From the NCBI RefSeq assembly GCF_028553765.1, contig NZ_CP067134.1:2585001-2649000 (forward strand): 64,000 nt of DNA. The letters run 5' to 3'. The first letter of the stretch is position 1. Each line of letters starts with the position of its first letter. A program made the position numbers and the translations under genes. The stretch comes from Paracoccus stylophorae (GTDB lineage: Bacteria; Pseudomonadota; Alphaproteobacteria; Rhodobacterales; Rhodobacteraceae). This document shows, in pieces, positions 35,740 to 44,133 of this stretch. The notes below the pieces were generated by a model that ran no database searches, had not been told where the DNA came from, and saw only the letters and a program-made list of their open reading frames with translations.

Positions 35740-36774
35740 ATGCGTATCAGGCGAACGGTTCCCTCCATCGTGATCCTCGGCGGCTCGAATTCCCTGTTGA
35801 CCGATGGCTGGGTGGATCGGCTGAAGGCGATCCATCCGAATTCCGATGGCATCCTGAACCTCAGCATCGGTGCCGCAACCACGGCCATGGGTCTTTATCG
35901 GCTGCTGTCCTGCACCGAGTTGCCGGAAGACCCGGTGATCGTGTGGGAATACGCACTGAACGAGTCGAATTACTTCACCCGCCTGCGGTCGTCGGCGGCG
36001 ATGCTGCATCACCTTGAATGGTTGCTGGAACTGTGCGCGCGTCGGTCGTATCGCGTCCTGCCGCTGATCATGCACAACCGGAGCGAGGCGGGCGCGAACG
36101 AGGACAACGCGTATCGGCGACGCTTGGCTGAGACGCTTGCGGCGCATCGGCTGATCCCTCTGGACCTGCGGCAGTTCTGGCGCGAGGGCTTTTCGCATCT
36201 CGACACCTCGACGCTTTACAAGGACGAGCCGCATTATTCGACCGCGACAGGATTCCTGCCTGCCGTCGCGGACGCGGTTATGGCGCAAGCCGATCGTGCC
36301 CGCGTGCCAGACGGGGCCGCGCGAACCCGGCAGCGTTTCGCTGACCGCGATCTGAAACTCGTTTGCCCGGACGGTGCGGGGGGAACGCAGTTCAAAAACC
36401 GTCTGATGACCTGCGACATCCATCCTCTGTCATCACCATTGCGCTTCACGGCGACAGGGCGGCTGTTGGCATGCTTTCTTATTTCAAGCCGGTCCGAGCC
36501 TGCGATCATGTTTCGGTCCGGCGGCACCGAGATCGGTCCCTTCTCTGCCCAGATCAACCCCGACGGCCGGCTGCGCGCAAAGCAACTCAAGCATCTGTTG
36601 TTGTGGTCCGAGGACAGACCGCCCCTTGATATCGGCAGCACCCTTGACGTGACGCCCACGCGCATGGAGGGGGTGAAGCCTGTCGTTCAACACACCATGT
36701 CGTGGCAAGAACCCGCCGAGGGCGATATCGGTGAGGGGGGAATGATCGGCGTGATGCTGGAAACCGGTCGCTGA
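35740..36774 (+). CDS. SGNH/GDSL-like hydrolase domain protein, accessory
   Basis: The 344-residue product has an N-terminal SGNH-like domain: ILGGSNS (possible nucleophile Ser16), WEYALNES (Asn74, block III-like) and YKDEPHYS with Asp162 and His165 as the DxxH pair. The C-terminal 150 residues are beta-rich and unrecognised. SGNH proteins of this kind often act on polysaccharide acyl groups; the substrate is unknown. No signal peptide is clear. Its coding sequence is visibly less G/C-rich at third positions than neighbours, it is a single gene, and it ends about 100 bp before tRNA-Cys, consistent with acquisition at a tRNA locus. Confidence 0.72.
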   Translation: MRIRRTVPSIVILGGSNSLLTDGWVDRLKAIHPNSDGILNLSIGAATTAMGLYRLLSCTELPEDPVIVWEYALNESNYFTRLRSSAAMLHHLEWLLELCARRSYRVLPLIMHNRSEAGANEDNAYRRRLAETLAAHRLIPLDLRQFWREGFSHLDTSTLYKDEPHYSTATGFLPAVADAVMAQADRARVPDGAARTRQRFADRDLKLVCPDGAGGTQFKNRLMTCDIHPLSSPLRFTATGRLLACFLISSRSEPAIMFRSGGTEIGPFSAQINPDGRLRAKQLKHLLLWSEDRPPLDIGSTLDVTPTRMEGVKPVVQHTMSWQEPAEGDIGEGGMIGVMLETGR

Positions 36775-36878
36775 GACCGGCGACCCGCGCCACGTCATCG
36801 CGGCACGGCAAATCCCGAAACGCGCCATCTTGCGTCCTTGGCCCGAAGCCGCTAAACCGCAGCGGCGCATGGCGCGGC

Positions 36879-36952
36879 GGTGGGTTGGCGGAGTGGTTAC
36901 GCACCGGATTGCAAATCCGTGAAGATCGGTTCGATTCCGATACCCACCTCCA
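36879..36952 (+). tRNA. tRNA-Cys (GCA)
   Basis: The 74-nt cloverleaf has acceptor GGTGGGT/ACCCACC, D-arm GCG-GAGTGGTTA-CGC, anticodon loop TTGCAAA with GCA at 36911-36913, T-arm ATCGG-TTCGATT-CCGAT, discriminator T and encoded CCA. The top anticodon-stem pair is a C-T mismatch (CCGGA/TCCGT). It lies between the SGNH gene and waaA. Confidence 0.97.
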
Positions 36953-37092
36953 TCCGTGTTCTGGACATCCTGTGCGCCTGCTTGACCGACCCAGCAGCAT
37001 CGCCGCGCGGTTTCCGCCGATTCCGGTCTTGAAATCGGCGTGAAAAGCGGCGCTGCTGGCGGTCGATATCCCGATCCTGCGGAGACAGTCGA

Positions 37093-38283
37093 TTGCTTTA
37101 TGCCGTCTCAACCCGTGTCGCCGAGGCCGCGCTGCGCACGCGGGCGCGGCTTGGCGGATCGGCGGCGCTGCGCGAAAGGCTGGTGACGGGGCCCCTCCCC
37201 GACCCGGCGCGGCTGTGGGTTCACGGCGCGTCGGTGGGCGAGTTGACCTCGGCCCGGCCGGTGATCGAGGCGCTGGCCGCCGATCTGCCGGTGCTGGTGA
37301 CCGCCAACACCGAGGCCGGGCGTCAGATGGCCGCGGGCTGGGGGTTTGCCGCGCGGCTGGCGCCGCTGGACATGCCGGGCGCGTTGGGCCGGTTTCTGGA
37401 CGCGGTGCGCCCGCGCATGCAGCTGACGCTGGAAAGCGAATTCTGGCCCCTGCGGTCGCGCATCCTGGCGCAGCGTGGGGTCCATCAGACGGTGATCGGG
37501 GCGCGGATGTCGCAACGCTCGGCGGCGTTGTGGGCGCGGCTGCCACGCGTGATCGGGCCGATGCTGTCGCGCATCGCGGCGCTGTCGGCGCAGGACCCGG
37601 CCAGCGAGGCGCGGCTGCGCCGGCTGGGGTTGCGCGACGATGCGGTTCTGCCGGGGCTGGACCTGAAGCTGCTGACGCCCGCGCGGGTGACGCCGCCGCG
37701 CGACACGGACCTGCGCGACAGGACCGTTCTGGCCGCCTCGACCCATGAGGGGGAAGAGGCGGCGATCCTGGATGGCTGGCTTGCGGCGCGGCGAGCACGC
37801 CCCGATCTGCGGCTGATCCTGGCGATCCGTCATCCAAGGCGCGCGGACGCGGTGGCGGCGCTGATCGCGGCGCGCGGCCTGCAAGTCCTGCGCCGGTCCC
37901 AGGGTCACGCGGATGGCCCGGTCCTGCTGGCCGACACGTTGGGCGAGATGGATCGCTGGTATGGGCGCGCGGCGATCTGCGTCGTTGGCGGCTCGCTGGT
38001 CGACAAGGGCGGTCACACGCCATGGGAACCCGCCGCCCATCGCTGCGCGATCCTGCACGGTCCCCATATCGGCAATTTCACCGACGCCTATGCCGCGCTG
38101 CACGACCGGGATGCCGCCGTTCTGACCGACGCGGGCAGTCTGGCCGATCGTCTGGCCGGGCTGACCGGCGATCCGGCACGGGCGCATGCGATGGGGGATG
38201 CGGCGCGGGCGGTCCTGATTGCGCGCGCGGGCGACCCCGCGCCCCTCATCGCGCGGCTGCGCGATCTTGCGAACGCGCCCTGA
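37093..38283 (+). CDS. waaA: 3-Deoxy-D-manno-octulosonic acid transferase (Kdo transferase)
   Basis: The 396-residue enzyme has family motifs ARLWVHGASVGELTSARP near residue 40, LTLESEFWP, and the C-terminal half GGSLVDKGGHTPWEPAAH typical of GT30. It adds Kdo to lipid A precursor at the inner membrane. No ATG is available at the conserved start; TTG 37093 with GGAGAC about 8 nt upstream is used, giving MLYAVSTRVAEAAL. The N-terminal membrane anchor is short. A DUF1178 gene follows by 38 bp. Confidence 0.93.
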   Translation: MLYAVSTRVAEAALRTRARLGGSAALRERLVTGPLPDPARLWVHGASVGELTSARPVIEALAADLPVLVTANTEAGRQMAAGWGFAARLAPLDMPGALGRFLDAVRPRMQLTLESEFWPLRSRILAQRGVHQTVIGARMSQRSAALWARLPRVIGPMLSRIAALSAQDPASEARLRRLGLRDDAVLPGLDLKLLTPARVTPPRDTDLRDRTVLAASTHEGEEAAILDGWLAARRARPDLRLILAIRHPRRADAVAALIAARGLQVLRRSQGHADGPVLLADTLGEMDRWYGRAAICVVGGSLVDKGGHTPWEPAAHRCAILHGPHIGNFTDAYAALHDRDAAVLTDAGSLADRLAGLTGDPARAHAMGDAARAVLIARAGDPAPLIARLRDLANAP

Positions 38284-38321
38284 CGACCCGATATAACAGG
38301 AAAGTTCACCGGGGATTGAGG

Positions 38322-38744
38322 ATGATCCGCTATACGCTGCGCTGTGAGAATGGGCATGATTTCGACGGCTGGTTCCGCTCGTCCGAGAGTTTCGAGACGA
38401 TGCGGCAGGCGGGTCAGGTCGCGTGCGCCGATTGCGGATCGCAGCGGGTCGAGAAAACCCTGATGGCGCCATCGGTGCCCCGGGACAGCGACCGCGCGCC
38501 GCGCCCGCTGACCGGCCCGCGCAACCCCGCCGAGGCGCTGCTGAAGAAAATGCGCGAGCATGTCGAGCGGAACTCGGACTATGTCGGGCTACGCTTTGCC
38601 GATGAGGCGCGCGCCATGCATGAAGGGCGCAGCGCGCACCGCTCGATCCACGGCGAGGCGCGGCCCGAGGATGCGAAGAAGCTGATCGAGGATGGCGTGC
38701 CGGTCGCGCCCCTGCCCTTCATCCCGCGCCAGAAGGCCAACTGA
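38322..38744 (+). CDS. DUF1178 family protein
   Basis: The 140-residue product begins MIRYTLRCENGHDFDGWFRSS, with a second Cys pair in CADCGSQRVEKTLMAPSV; Cys8, a nearby His and the CxxC suggest a zinc-ribbon-like site. The middle (ALLKKMREHVERNSDYVG) is a helix and the C-terminus is basic. Function of DUF1178 is unknown. It follows waaA closely and may share its transcript. ATG 38322 sits just after GATTGAGG. Confidence 0.9.
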   Translation: MIRYTLRCENGHDFDGWFRSSESFETMRQAGQVACADCGSQRVEKTLMAPSVPRDSDRAPRPLTGPRNPAEALLKKMREHVERNSDYVGLRFADEARAMHEGRSAHRSIHGEARPEDAKKLIEDGVPVAPLPFIPRQKAN

Positions 38745-38868
38745 GACGGTTCCGGCCGCGCCATCGGCGGCGACCCGCTGGCCGCTGCCGCCGCGTTTTC
38801 CCTTGCCCTTTCCCCACCCCCCACATAAAAGCCGCGCCGACCAACAACTGTGAGGCTGGGGGCCTGCG

Positions 38869-40125
38869 ATGCCGCTTCTGGTGATGAAATTCGGCGGCAC
38901 GTCGGTGGCCGATCTTGACCGGATCAGGAACGCCGCCGGCAAGGTGCAGCGCGAGGTCGAGCGCGGCTATGACGTGATCGTCATCGTCAGCGCGATGTCG
39001 GGCAAGACCAACGAGCTTGTGGGCTGGGTCGAACAGACCTCGGCCATGTTCGACGCGCGCGAATACGACGCGGTGGTCAGTTCGGGCGAGAACGTGACCG
39101 CCGGGCTGATGGCGCTGACCTTGCAGGACATGGGCGTGCCCGCGCGCAGCTGGCAGGGCTGGCAGGTGCCGATCAACACGACTGCGGTGCATTCGGCGGC
39201 GCGGTTCGTGGACATCCCGCGCGCCAATCTGGACCAGAAATTCGCCGAAGGTTTCCGCGTCGCCGTGATCGCGGGGTTCCAGGGGCTGGCCCCGGACGGG
39301 CGCATCACGACGCTGGGGCGCGGCGGGTCGGATACGACGGCGGTGGCCTTTGCCGCCGCATTCGGGGCGGAACGCTGTGACATCTATACGGATGTGGACG
39401 GGATCTATACGACGGACCCGCGCATCACCTCGAAGGCGCGCAAGCTGGACCGGATCGCGTTCGAGGAAATGCTGGAACTGTCCAGCCTTGGCGCCAAGGT
39501 GTTGCAGACCCGCTCGGTCGAGCTGGCGATGCGGTTCAAGGTGCGTCTGCGCGTGCTGTCCTCGTTCGAGGACACGGACGAAAACTCGGGCACGCTGGTT
39601 TGCGATGAGGGTGAAATCATGGAATCGAAAGTCGTCAACGGGGTCGCCTATTCGCGCGAAGAGGCCAAGATCACCCTGGTCACGGTCGAGGATCGTCCCG
39701 GCGTCTCGGCCGGGATCTTCGCGCCGCTGGCCGAGGCGGGCGTGAATGTGGACATGATCGTGCAGAACATCTCGGAAAAGAACTTCGAGCATCACAAGGG
39801 GTCGGTCACCGACATGACCTTCTCGGTCCCGATCAACCAGGTGGAACGCGCCAAGCGCGCCATGGAAGAGGCGCGGGCCGCCGGCACGGTCGCTTATGAC
39901 GAGTTGATCGCGGATACCGAGGTGGCCAAGGTCAGCGTGGTGGGCATCGGCATGCGCAGCGCGGCGGGCGTGGCCGCCACCATGTTCAAGGCGCTGGCCG
40001 ACGAGAACATCAACATCAAGGTCATCGCCACCAGCGAGATCAAGATTTCGGTGCTGATCGACCGCAAATATATGGAACTTGCGGTGCAGGCGCTGCATGA
40101 TGCCTTCGGCCTGGAAGCGGCCTGA
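38869..40125 (+). CDS. lysC: Aspartate kinase
   Basis: The 418-residue enzyme has VMKFGGTSVADLDRI at the N-terminus, VSSGENVTAGLMAL, the catalytic GRGGSDTTAVAFAAA and YTDVDGIYTTDPR in the kinase domain, and two C-terminal ACT domains (from about 270: TLVTVEDRPGVSAGIFAPLAE and KVSVVGIGMRSAAGVAATMF). It phosphorylates aspartate for lysine, threonine and methionine synthesis; the ACT pair suggests feedback control. ptsP follows after 59 bp, an order common in Rhodobacteraceae. Confidence 0.97.
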   Translation: MPLLVMKFGGTSVADLDRIRNAAGKVQREVERGYDVIVIVSAMSGKTNELVGWVEQTSAMFDAREYDAVVSSGENVTAGLMALTLQDMGVPARSWQGWQVPINTTAVHSAARFVDIPRANLDQKFAEGFRVAVIAGFQGLAPDGRITTLGRGGSDTTAVAFAAAFGAERCDIYTDVDGIYTTDPRITSKARKLDRIAFEEMLELSSLGAKVLQTRSVELAMRFKVRLRVLSSFEDTDENSGTLVCDEGEIMESKVVNGVAYSREEAKITLVTVEDRPGVSAGIFAPLAEAGVNVDMIVQNISEKNFEHHKGSVTDMTFSVPINQVERAKRAMEEARAAGTVAYDELIADTEVAKVSVVGIGMRSAAGVAATMFKALADENINIKVIATSEIKISVLIDRKYMELAVQALHDAFGLEAA

Positions 40126-40184
40126 GACAGCCTGGGAACGACGCCGGCCCGCGTGGCCATCGCGACAGCAAAGGCAGGCCCGCG

Positions 40185-42431
40185 ATGCAAGACCGCAAGG
40201 ACAGCGATTCACGCAAGCTGCTGAGACGGCTGAAGGACATTCTGGCCGCGCCGGGCGACGGCCAGCATCGGATGGACCAGATCACCCATCACATCGCCGA
40301 TTCGATGGGAACGCAGGTCTGCTCGATCTATCTGTTCCGCGACGCCGAGACGCTGGAACTGTGCGCCACCGAAGGGCTGCGCCCCGAGGCGGTCCACAAG
40401 ACAAGGCTGCGGCTGGGCGAGGGGCTGGTGGGCCGCGTGGCGCGCACGGGGCGGTTCGTGAACACGGGCGACGCGCCCTCCGAACCCGGTTTCCGCTTCA
40501 TGCCCGAGACCGGCGAAGAGGTGTTTCCCAGCTTTCTGGGCGTGCCGATCCAGCGCGTCGGTGAAAAGCTGGGCGTGCTGGTCGTGCAGTGCAGCGATGC
40601 GCGCCAGTTCAGCGAGGACGAGATCTACGGGCTTGAAGTCGTGGCGATGGTCCTGGCCGAGATGACCGAGCTGGGCGCCTTTCAGGGCAGCCAGTCCGAC
40701 TGCCTGCCGCAATCGCACCGTTTCCCGCTGATGTTCCGCGGCACCACCGCGCAAGAGGGGGCGGCCGAGGGGCGGGTCTGGCTGCACGAGCCGCGCGTCG
40801 TGATCGCCAACCCGGTGGGCGACGATCCCGACACCGAACGGGCGCGCCTGCACGAGGGGATGGACCGGCTGCGCCAGCGGGTCGATTCGATGGTCGCCGC
40901 CGCCGATATGGGCGGCGAGGGCGATCACATGGCGGTGCTGGAAACCTATCGCATGTTCGCCCATTCGCGCAGCTGGCTGAAGCGGATGGAGGAGAACATC
41001 CAGCTTGGCCTGTCGGCCGAGGCGGCGGTGGAAAAGGAACAATCCGCCGCCCGCGCCCGGCTTGAGATGGCGACCGATCCTTATCTGCGCGACCGGCTGC
41101 ACGATCTGGACGATCTGTCGAACCGGCTGCTGCGAATCCTGACCGGGCAAGGCACCGATACCGGCGCGCAGATGCCCGATCAGCCGATCCTGGTCGCGCG
41201 CAATATCGGCCCCGCCGATCTGCTGGAATACGGCCGCCGCCTGAAGGGCGTCGTGCTTGAGGAAGGGTCGGTCGGCAGCCATGCCGCCATCGTGGCGCGG
41301 GCGCTGGCGATTCCGCTGGTCATCCATGCCGAACGGATCACGTCCGAGGCGCTGAACGGCGACCCGATCCTGGTCGATGGCGATCAGGGCGTGGTGCATC
41401 TGCGCCCCGAGGACGCGGTGGCGGCGGCGTTCCGCGACAAGATGGCGATGCAGGCCGAGGCGCAAAGCCGCTATGCCGATCTGCGCACCCTGCCCGCCAC
41501 CGGCACCTGCGGCACCACGGTCCAGCTTTACATGAACGCGGGGCTGATGGCCGATCTGCCCTCGCTGGAGGGATCGGGCGCGGAAGGCGTCGGGCTGTTC
41601 AGGACCGAGCTGCAATTCCTGGTCCGCAACCATGTGCCGCGCCGGGGCGAGCTGGCCGATATCTATCGTCACGTGATGGACCGGGCGATGGGCCGGCCGG
41701 TGATGTTTCGCACGCTGGATATCGGGTCGGACAAGGTCCTGCCCTACATGAAGCCGCAGGACGAACCCAACCCGGCGATGGGCTGGCGCGCGATCCGCGT
41801 CGGGCTGGACAAGCGAGGCGTGCTGCGGATGCAGTTGCAGGCGCTGATCCGCGCGGCGCAGGGCCGTCCGCTGCACGTCATGTTCCCCTTTATCGCGGAC
41901 ATGACCGAATACGAGGACGCCTATCGCATCCTGATGCAGGAACTGGCGCGCGAAAGGCGGCTGGGCCACCAGATGCCGACCGATGTCCGGGTGGGCGCGA
42001 TGCTTGAGACCCCGTCGATGGCGTTTGCCCCGCGCAAGTTCTTCGAGATGTGCGATTTCGTGTCCATCGGCGGTAACGACCTGAAACAGTTCTTTTTTGC
42101 CGCCGACCGCGAGAATGAACGCGTGCGCCGCCGCTATGACACGATGAACGCATCGTTCGTGGCGCTGCTGCGCCAGATCGTGGCGCGCTGCGAAGAGGCG
42201 CGGGTGCCGCTGTCCTTCTGCGGCGAGGATGCCGGCCGCCCGGTCGAGGCGCTGACCTTTGCCGCGCTGGGCATCCGGCGGCTGTCGATGCGTCCCGCCT
42301 CGATCGGGCCGGTCAAGCATCTGATCCGGCGCGTCTCGATCGCCGATCTGCGCCGTCTTATCGACGAGGCCGAGGGTAACGGCCTGACCAATCTGCGCCG
42401 CCCGGTGACCGAATGGCTGGCGCGGCAATAG
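40185..42431 (+). CDS. ptsP: Phosphoenolpyruvate-protein phosphotransferase PtsP (EI-Ntr)
   Basis: The 748-residue protein has an N-terminal GAF domain (about 20-165), a PEP-utiliser N-terminal domain, the phosphohistidine motif GSVGSHAAIVARAL (His366), and the C-terminal PEP-binding barrel with FRTELQFL, RTLDIGSDKVLPYM and GGNDLKQFFFA. This is the nitrogen-type enzyme I, taking phosphate from PEP to NPr in the regulatory PTS-Ntr chain. It lies 59 bp after lysC. The GAF domain points to sensing of a small molecule such as glutamine or 2-oxoglutarate, known for PTS-Ntr. Confidence 0.96.
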   Translation: MQDRKDSDSRKLLRRLKDILAAPGDGQHRMDQITHHIADSMGTQVCSIYLFRDAETLELCATEGLRPEAVHKTRLRLGEGLVGRVARTGRFVNTGDAPSEPGFRFMPETGEEVFPSFLGVPIQRVGEKLGVLVVQCSDARQFSEDEIYGLEVVAMVLAEMTELGAFQGSQSDCLPQSHRFPLMFRGTTAQEGAAEGRVWLHEPRVVIANPVGDDPDTERARLHEGMDRLRQRVDSMVAAADMGGEGDHMAVLETYRMFAHSRSWLKRMEENIQLGLSAEAAVEKEQSAARARLEMATDPYLRDRLHDLDDLSNRLLRILTGQGTDTGAQMPDQPILVARNIGPADLLEYGRRLKGVVLEEGSVGSHAAIVARALAIPLVIHAERITSEALNGDPILVDGDQGVVHLRPEDAVAAAFRDKMAMQAEAQSRYADLRTLPATGTCGTTVQLYMNAGLMADLPSLEGSGAEGVGLFRTELQFLVRNHVPRRGELADIYRHVMDRAMGRPVMFRTLDIGSDKVLPYMKPQDEPNPAMGWRAIRVGLDKRGVLRMQLQALIRAAQGRPLHVMFPFIADMTEYEDAYRILMQELARERRLGHQMPTDVRVGAMLETPSMAFAPRKFFEMCDFVSIGGNDLKQFFFAADRENERVRRRYDTMNASFVALLRQIVARCEEARVPLSFCGEDAGRPVEALTFAALGIRRLSMRPASIGPVKHLIRRVSIADLRRLIDEAEGNGLTNLRRPVTEWLARQ

Positions 42432-42576
42432 ACGCCATCGGCACGAAAGCGCCGAACGCGCCCGGCAAGCCGCTGCCGACACAAGCGGCGGGCGAGTTCG
42501 GGGATGCGCGTTGCGGCTTGCTGCGCTGTCGGGCGGACCATATAGTGACCGGGTTTTCTGGCATAAATCTGCGGTT

Positions 42577-44133
42577 ATGAAGCGTCGTCAATTTCTCCAT
42601 GCCGCGACTGCGGTGGTCGCCGGCAGTTCGCTGGCTGTCACGCGTGTCCATGCCCAGATCGCCGCCGACGGCGCCGCGACCGCATCCGCGCCTACGGTGT
42701 CCGGCTTCGATTTCGAGGATGTCGCGACGCTGGCGCAGGAACGCGCCACCCGCGTCTACAAGCAACCCGTCGCCGATCTGGTCGGCAGCTTTGCGGATCT
42801 GAACTATGACCGCTATCGCGCGATCCGGTTTCGCCGCGAACACGACCCGCTGAAGGACAATGGCCTTTTCGGGATGGACCTGCTGCCGCCCGGGTCGATC
42901 TTCTACGAGCCGGTCAATATCAGCATCGTCCGCAACGGCACCCCGCAGAAGCTGGAATTCGATCCGCGCCTGCTGGAGTTCGACCCCTCGCAATTTCCCG
43001 AGGGCGCCGATCTGGAGACCAGGGGCGAGATGGGCTGGTCGGGGTTCCGGCTGCGCACGATCCTGAACCGTCCCGGCGTGATGGACGAATTTCTGGTGTT
43101 CCAGGGGGCCAGCTATTTCCGCGCCGTGGCGCGCGGCACGCTGTACGGGCTGTCGGCGCGCGGCCTGACGATCAAGACCGGCAGTCCCGACGGCGAGGAA
43201 TTTCCGCTGTTCACCGATTTCTGGATCCACGAACCCGCCGCCGGTTCGGACCGGGTGCGCATCCACGCCCTGCTGGACAGCAAGTCGCTGACCGCCGCGT
43301 TCCAGTTCGACGTCAATCCGGGTGCTGCGACGACGATCCGGACGCGGCTGGCGATCTTTCCGCGGGTCGAGCTGCGCGAGACAGGCATCGCGCCGCTGAC
43401 CTCGATGTTCTGGTTCGGCCCGGCCAGCCGCCGCAACGTGGACGATTACCGGCCCGCCGTGCATGACAGCAACGGGTTGCAGATGCATACCGGCGCCGGT
43501 CAGGCGCTGTGGCGGACGCTGGCCTCGCACAAGAACCTTCAGATCTCGTCCTTCGTGGACAGCAATCCCGACGGATTCGGCCTGATCCAGCGCGACCGCG
43601 ACTTCACAGACTATCAGGACGCCGAGGCGATGTATCATCTGCGCCCCTCGGCCTGGATCCAGCCGCAGGGCGACTGGGGCGAGGGCGAGGTGCGGCTGAT
43701 CGAAATCCCGGTCGAGAACGAGTTCAACGACAACATCGTCAGCTATTGGCTGCCCAAGCAGCCGATGGCCAAGGGCGAACGTCACGAATTCCGCTATCTT
43801 CTCGGCTTCGCGCCGCTGCCGCCGAACGATGTGCCGCTGGCCAAGGTGCGACAGGTCCGGTCCGGCCGGTCGATCAATGTCGAATCCACGCGCACCTATG
43901 TCGTCGATTTCGACATGTCGCCCTTTGGCGACCAGATGCCCGAATCCAAGGTCACGACCTCGGCCGGCAGCATCGTTCATGCCTATCTGAAACCGTTGCC
44001 GGAGCAGCGCGTCCTGCGCCTTGCGTTCGAGTTCGATCCGGGCGGTGCCGCGCTGGCCGATCTTCAGGCGCTGCTGACCGACGGCAACGGCATGGCGCTC
44101 AGCGAAAGCTGGCTGGCGCGCTGGACGGAATGA
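42577..44133 (+). CDS. opgG: Periplasmic glucan biosynthesis protein OpgG
   Basis: The 518-residue protein starts with a Tat-type signal (MKRRQFLHAATAVVAGSSL, cleavage after VHAQ) and the MdoG/OpgG domain: NYDRYRAIRFR near residue 90, DLLPPGSIFYEP, FLVFQGASYFRAVARG near 180 and DMLDFEL-like LGFAPLPP region. OpgG helps shape or release the osmoregulated periplasmic glucan backbone. ATG 42577 begins the signal. It overlaps opgH by 4 bp. Confidence 0.95.
   Translation: MKRRQFLHAATAVVAGSSLAVTRVHAQIAADGAATASAPTVSGFDFEDVATLAQERATRVYKQPVADLVGSFADLNYDRYRAIRFRREHDPLKDNGLFGMDLLPPGSIFYEPVNISIVRNGTPQKLEFDPRLLEFDPSQFPEGADLETRGEMGWSGFRLRTILNRPGVMDEFLVFQGASYFRAVARGTLYGLSARGLTIKTGSPDGEEFPLFTDFWIHEPAAGSDRVRIHALLDSKSLTAAFQFDVNPGAATTIRTRLAIFPRVELRETGIAPLTSMFWFGPASRRNVDDYRPAVHDSNGLQMHTGAGQALWRTLASHKNLQISSFVDSNPDGFGLIQRDRDFTDYQDAEAMYHLRPSAWIQPQGDWGEGEVRLIEIPVENEFNDNIVSYWLPKQPMAKGERHEFRYLLGFAPLPPNDVPLAKVRQVRSGRSINVESTRTYVVDFDMSPFGDQMPESKVTTSAGSIVHAYLKPLPEQRVLRLAFEFDPGGAALADLQALLTDGNGMALSESWLARWTE

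Noticed and set aside
36879..36952. tRNA pseudogene because of the C-T mismatch at the anticodon stem top
   Set aside because: All other stems and CCA are intact; one terminal mismatch is tolerable.
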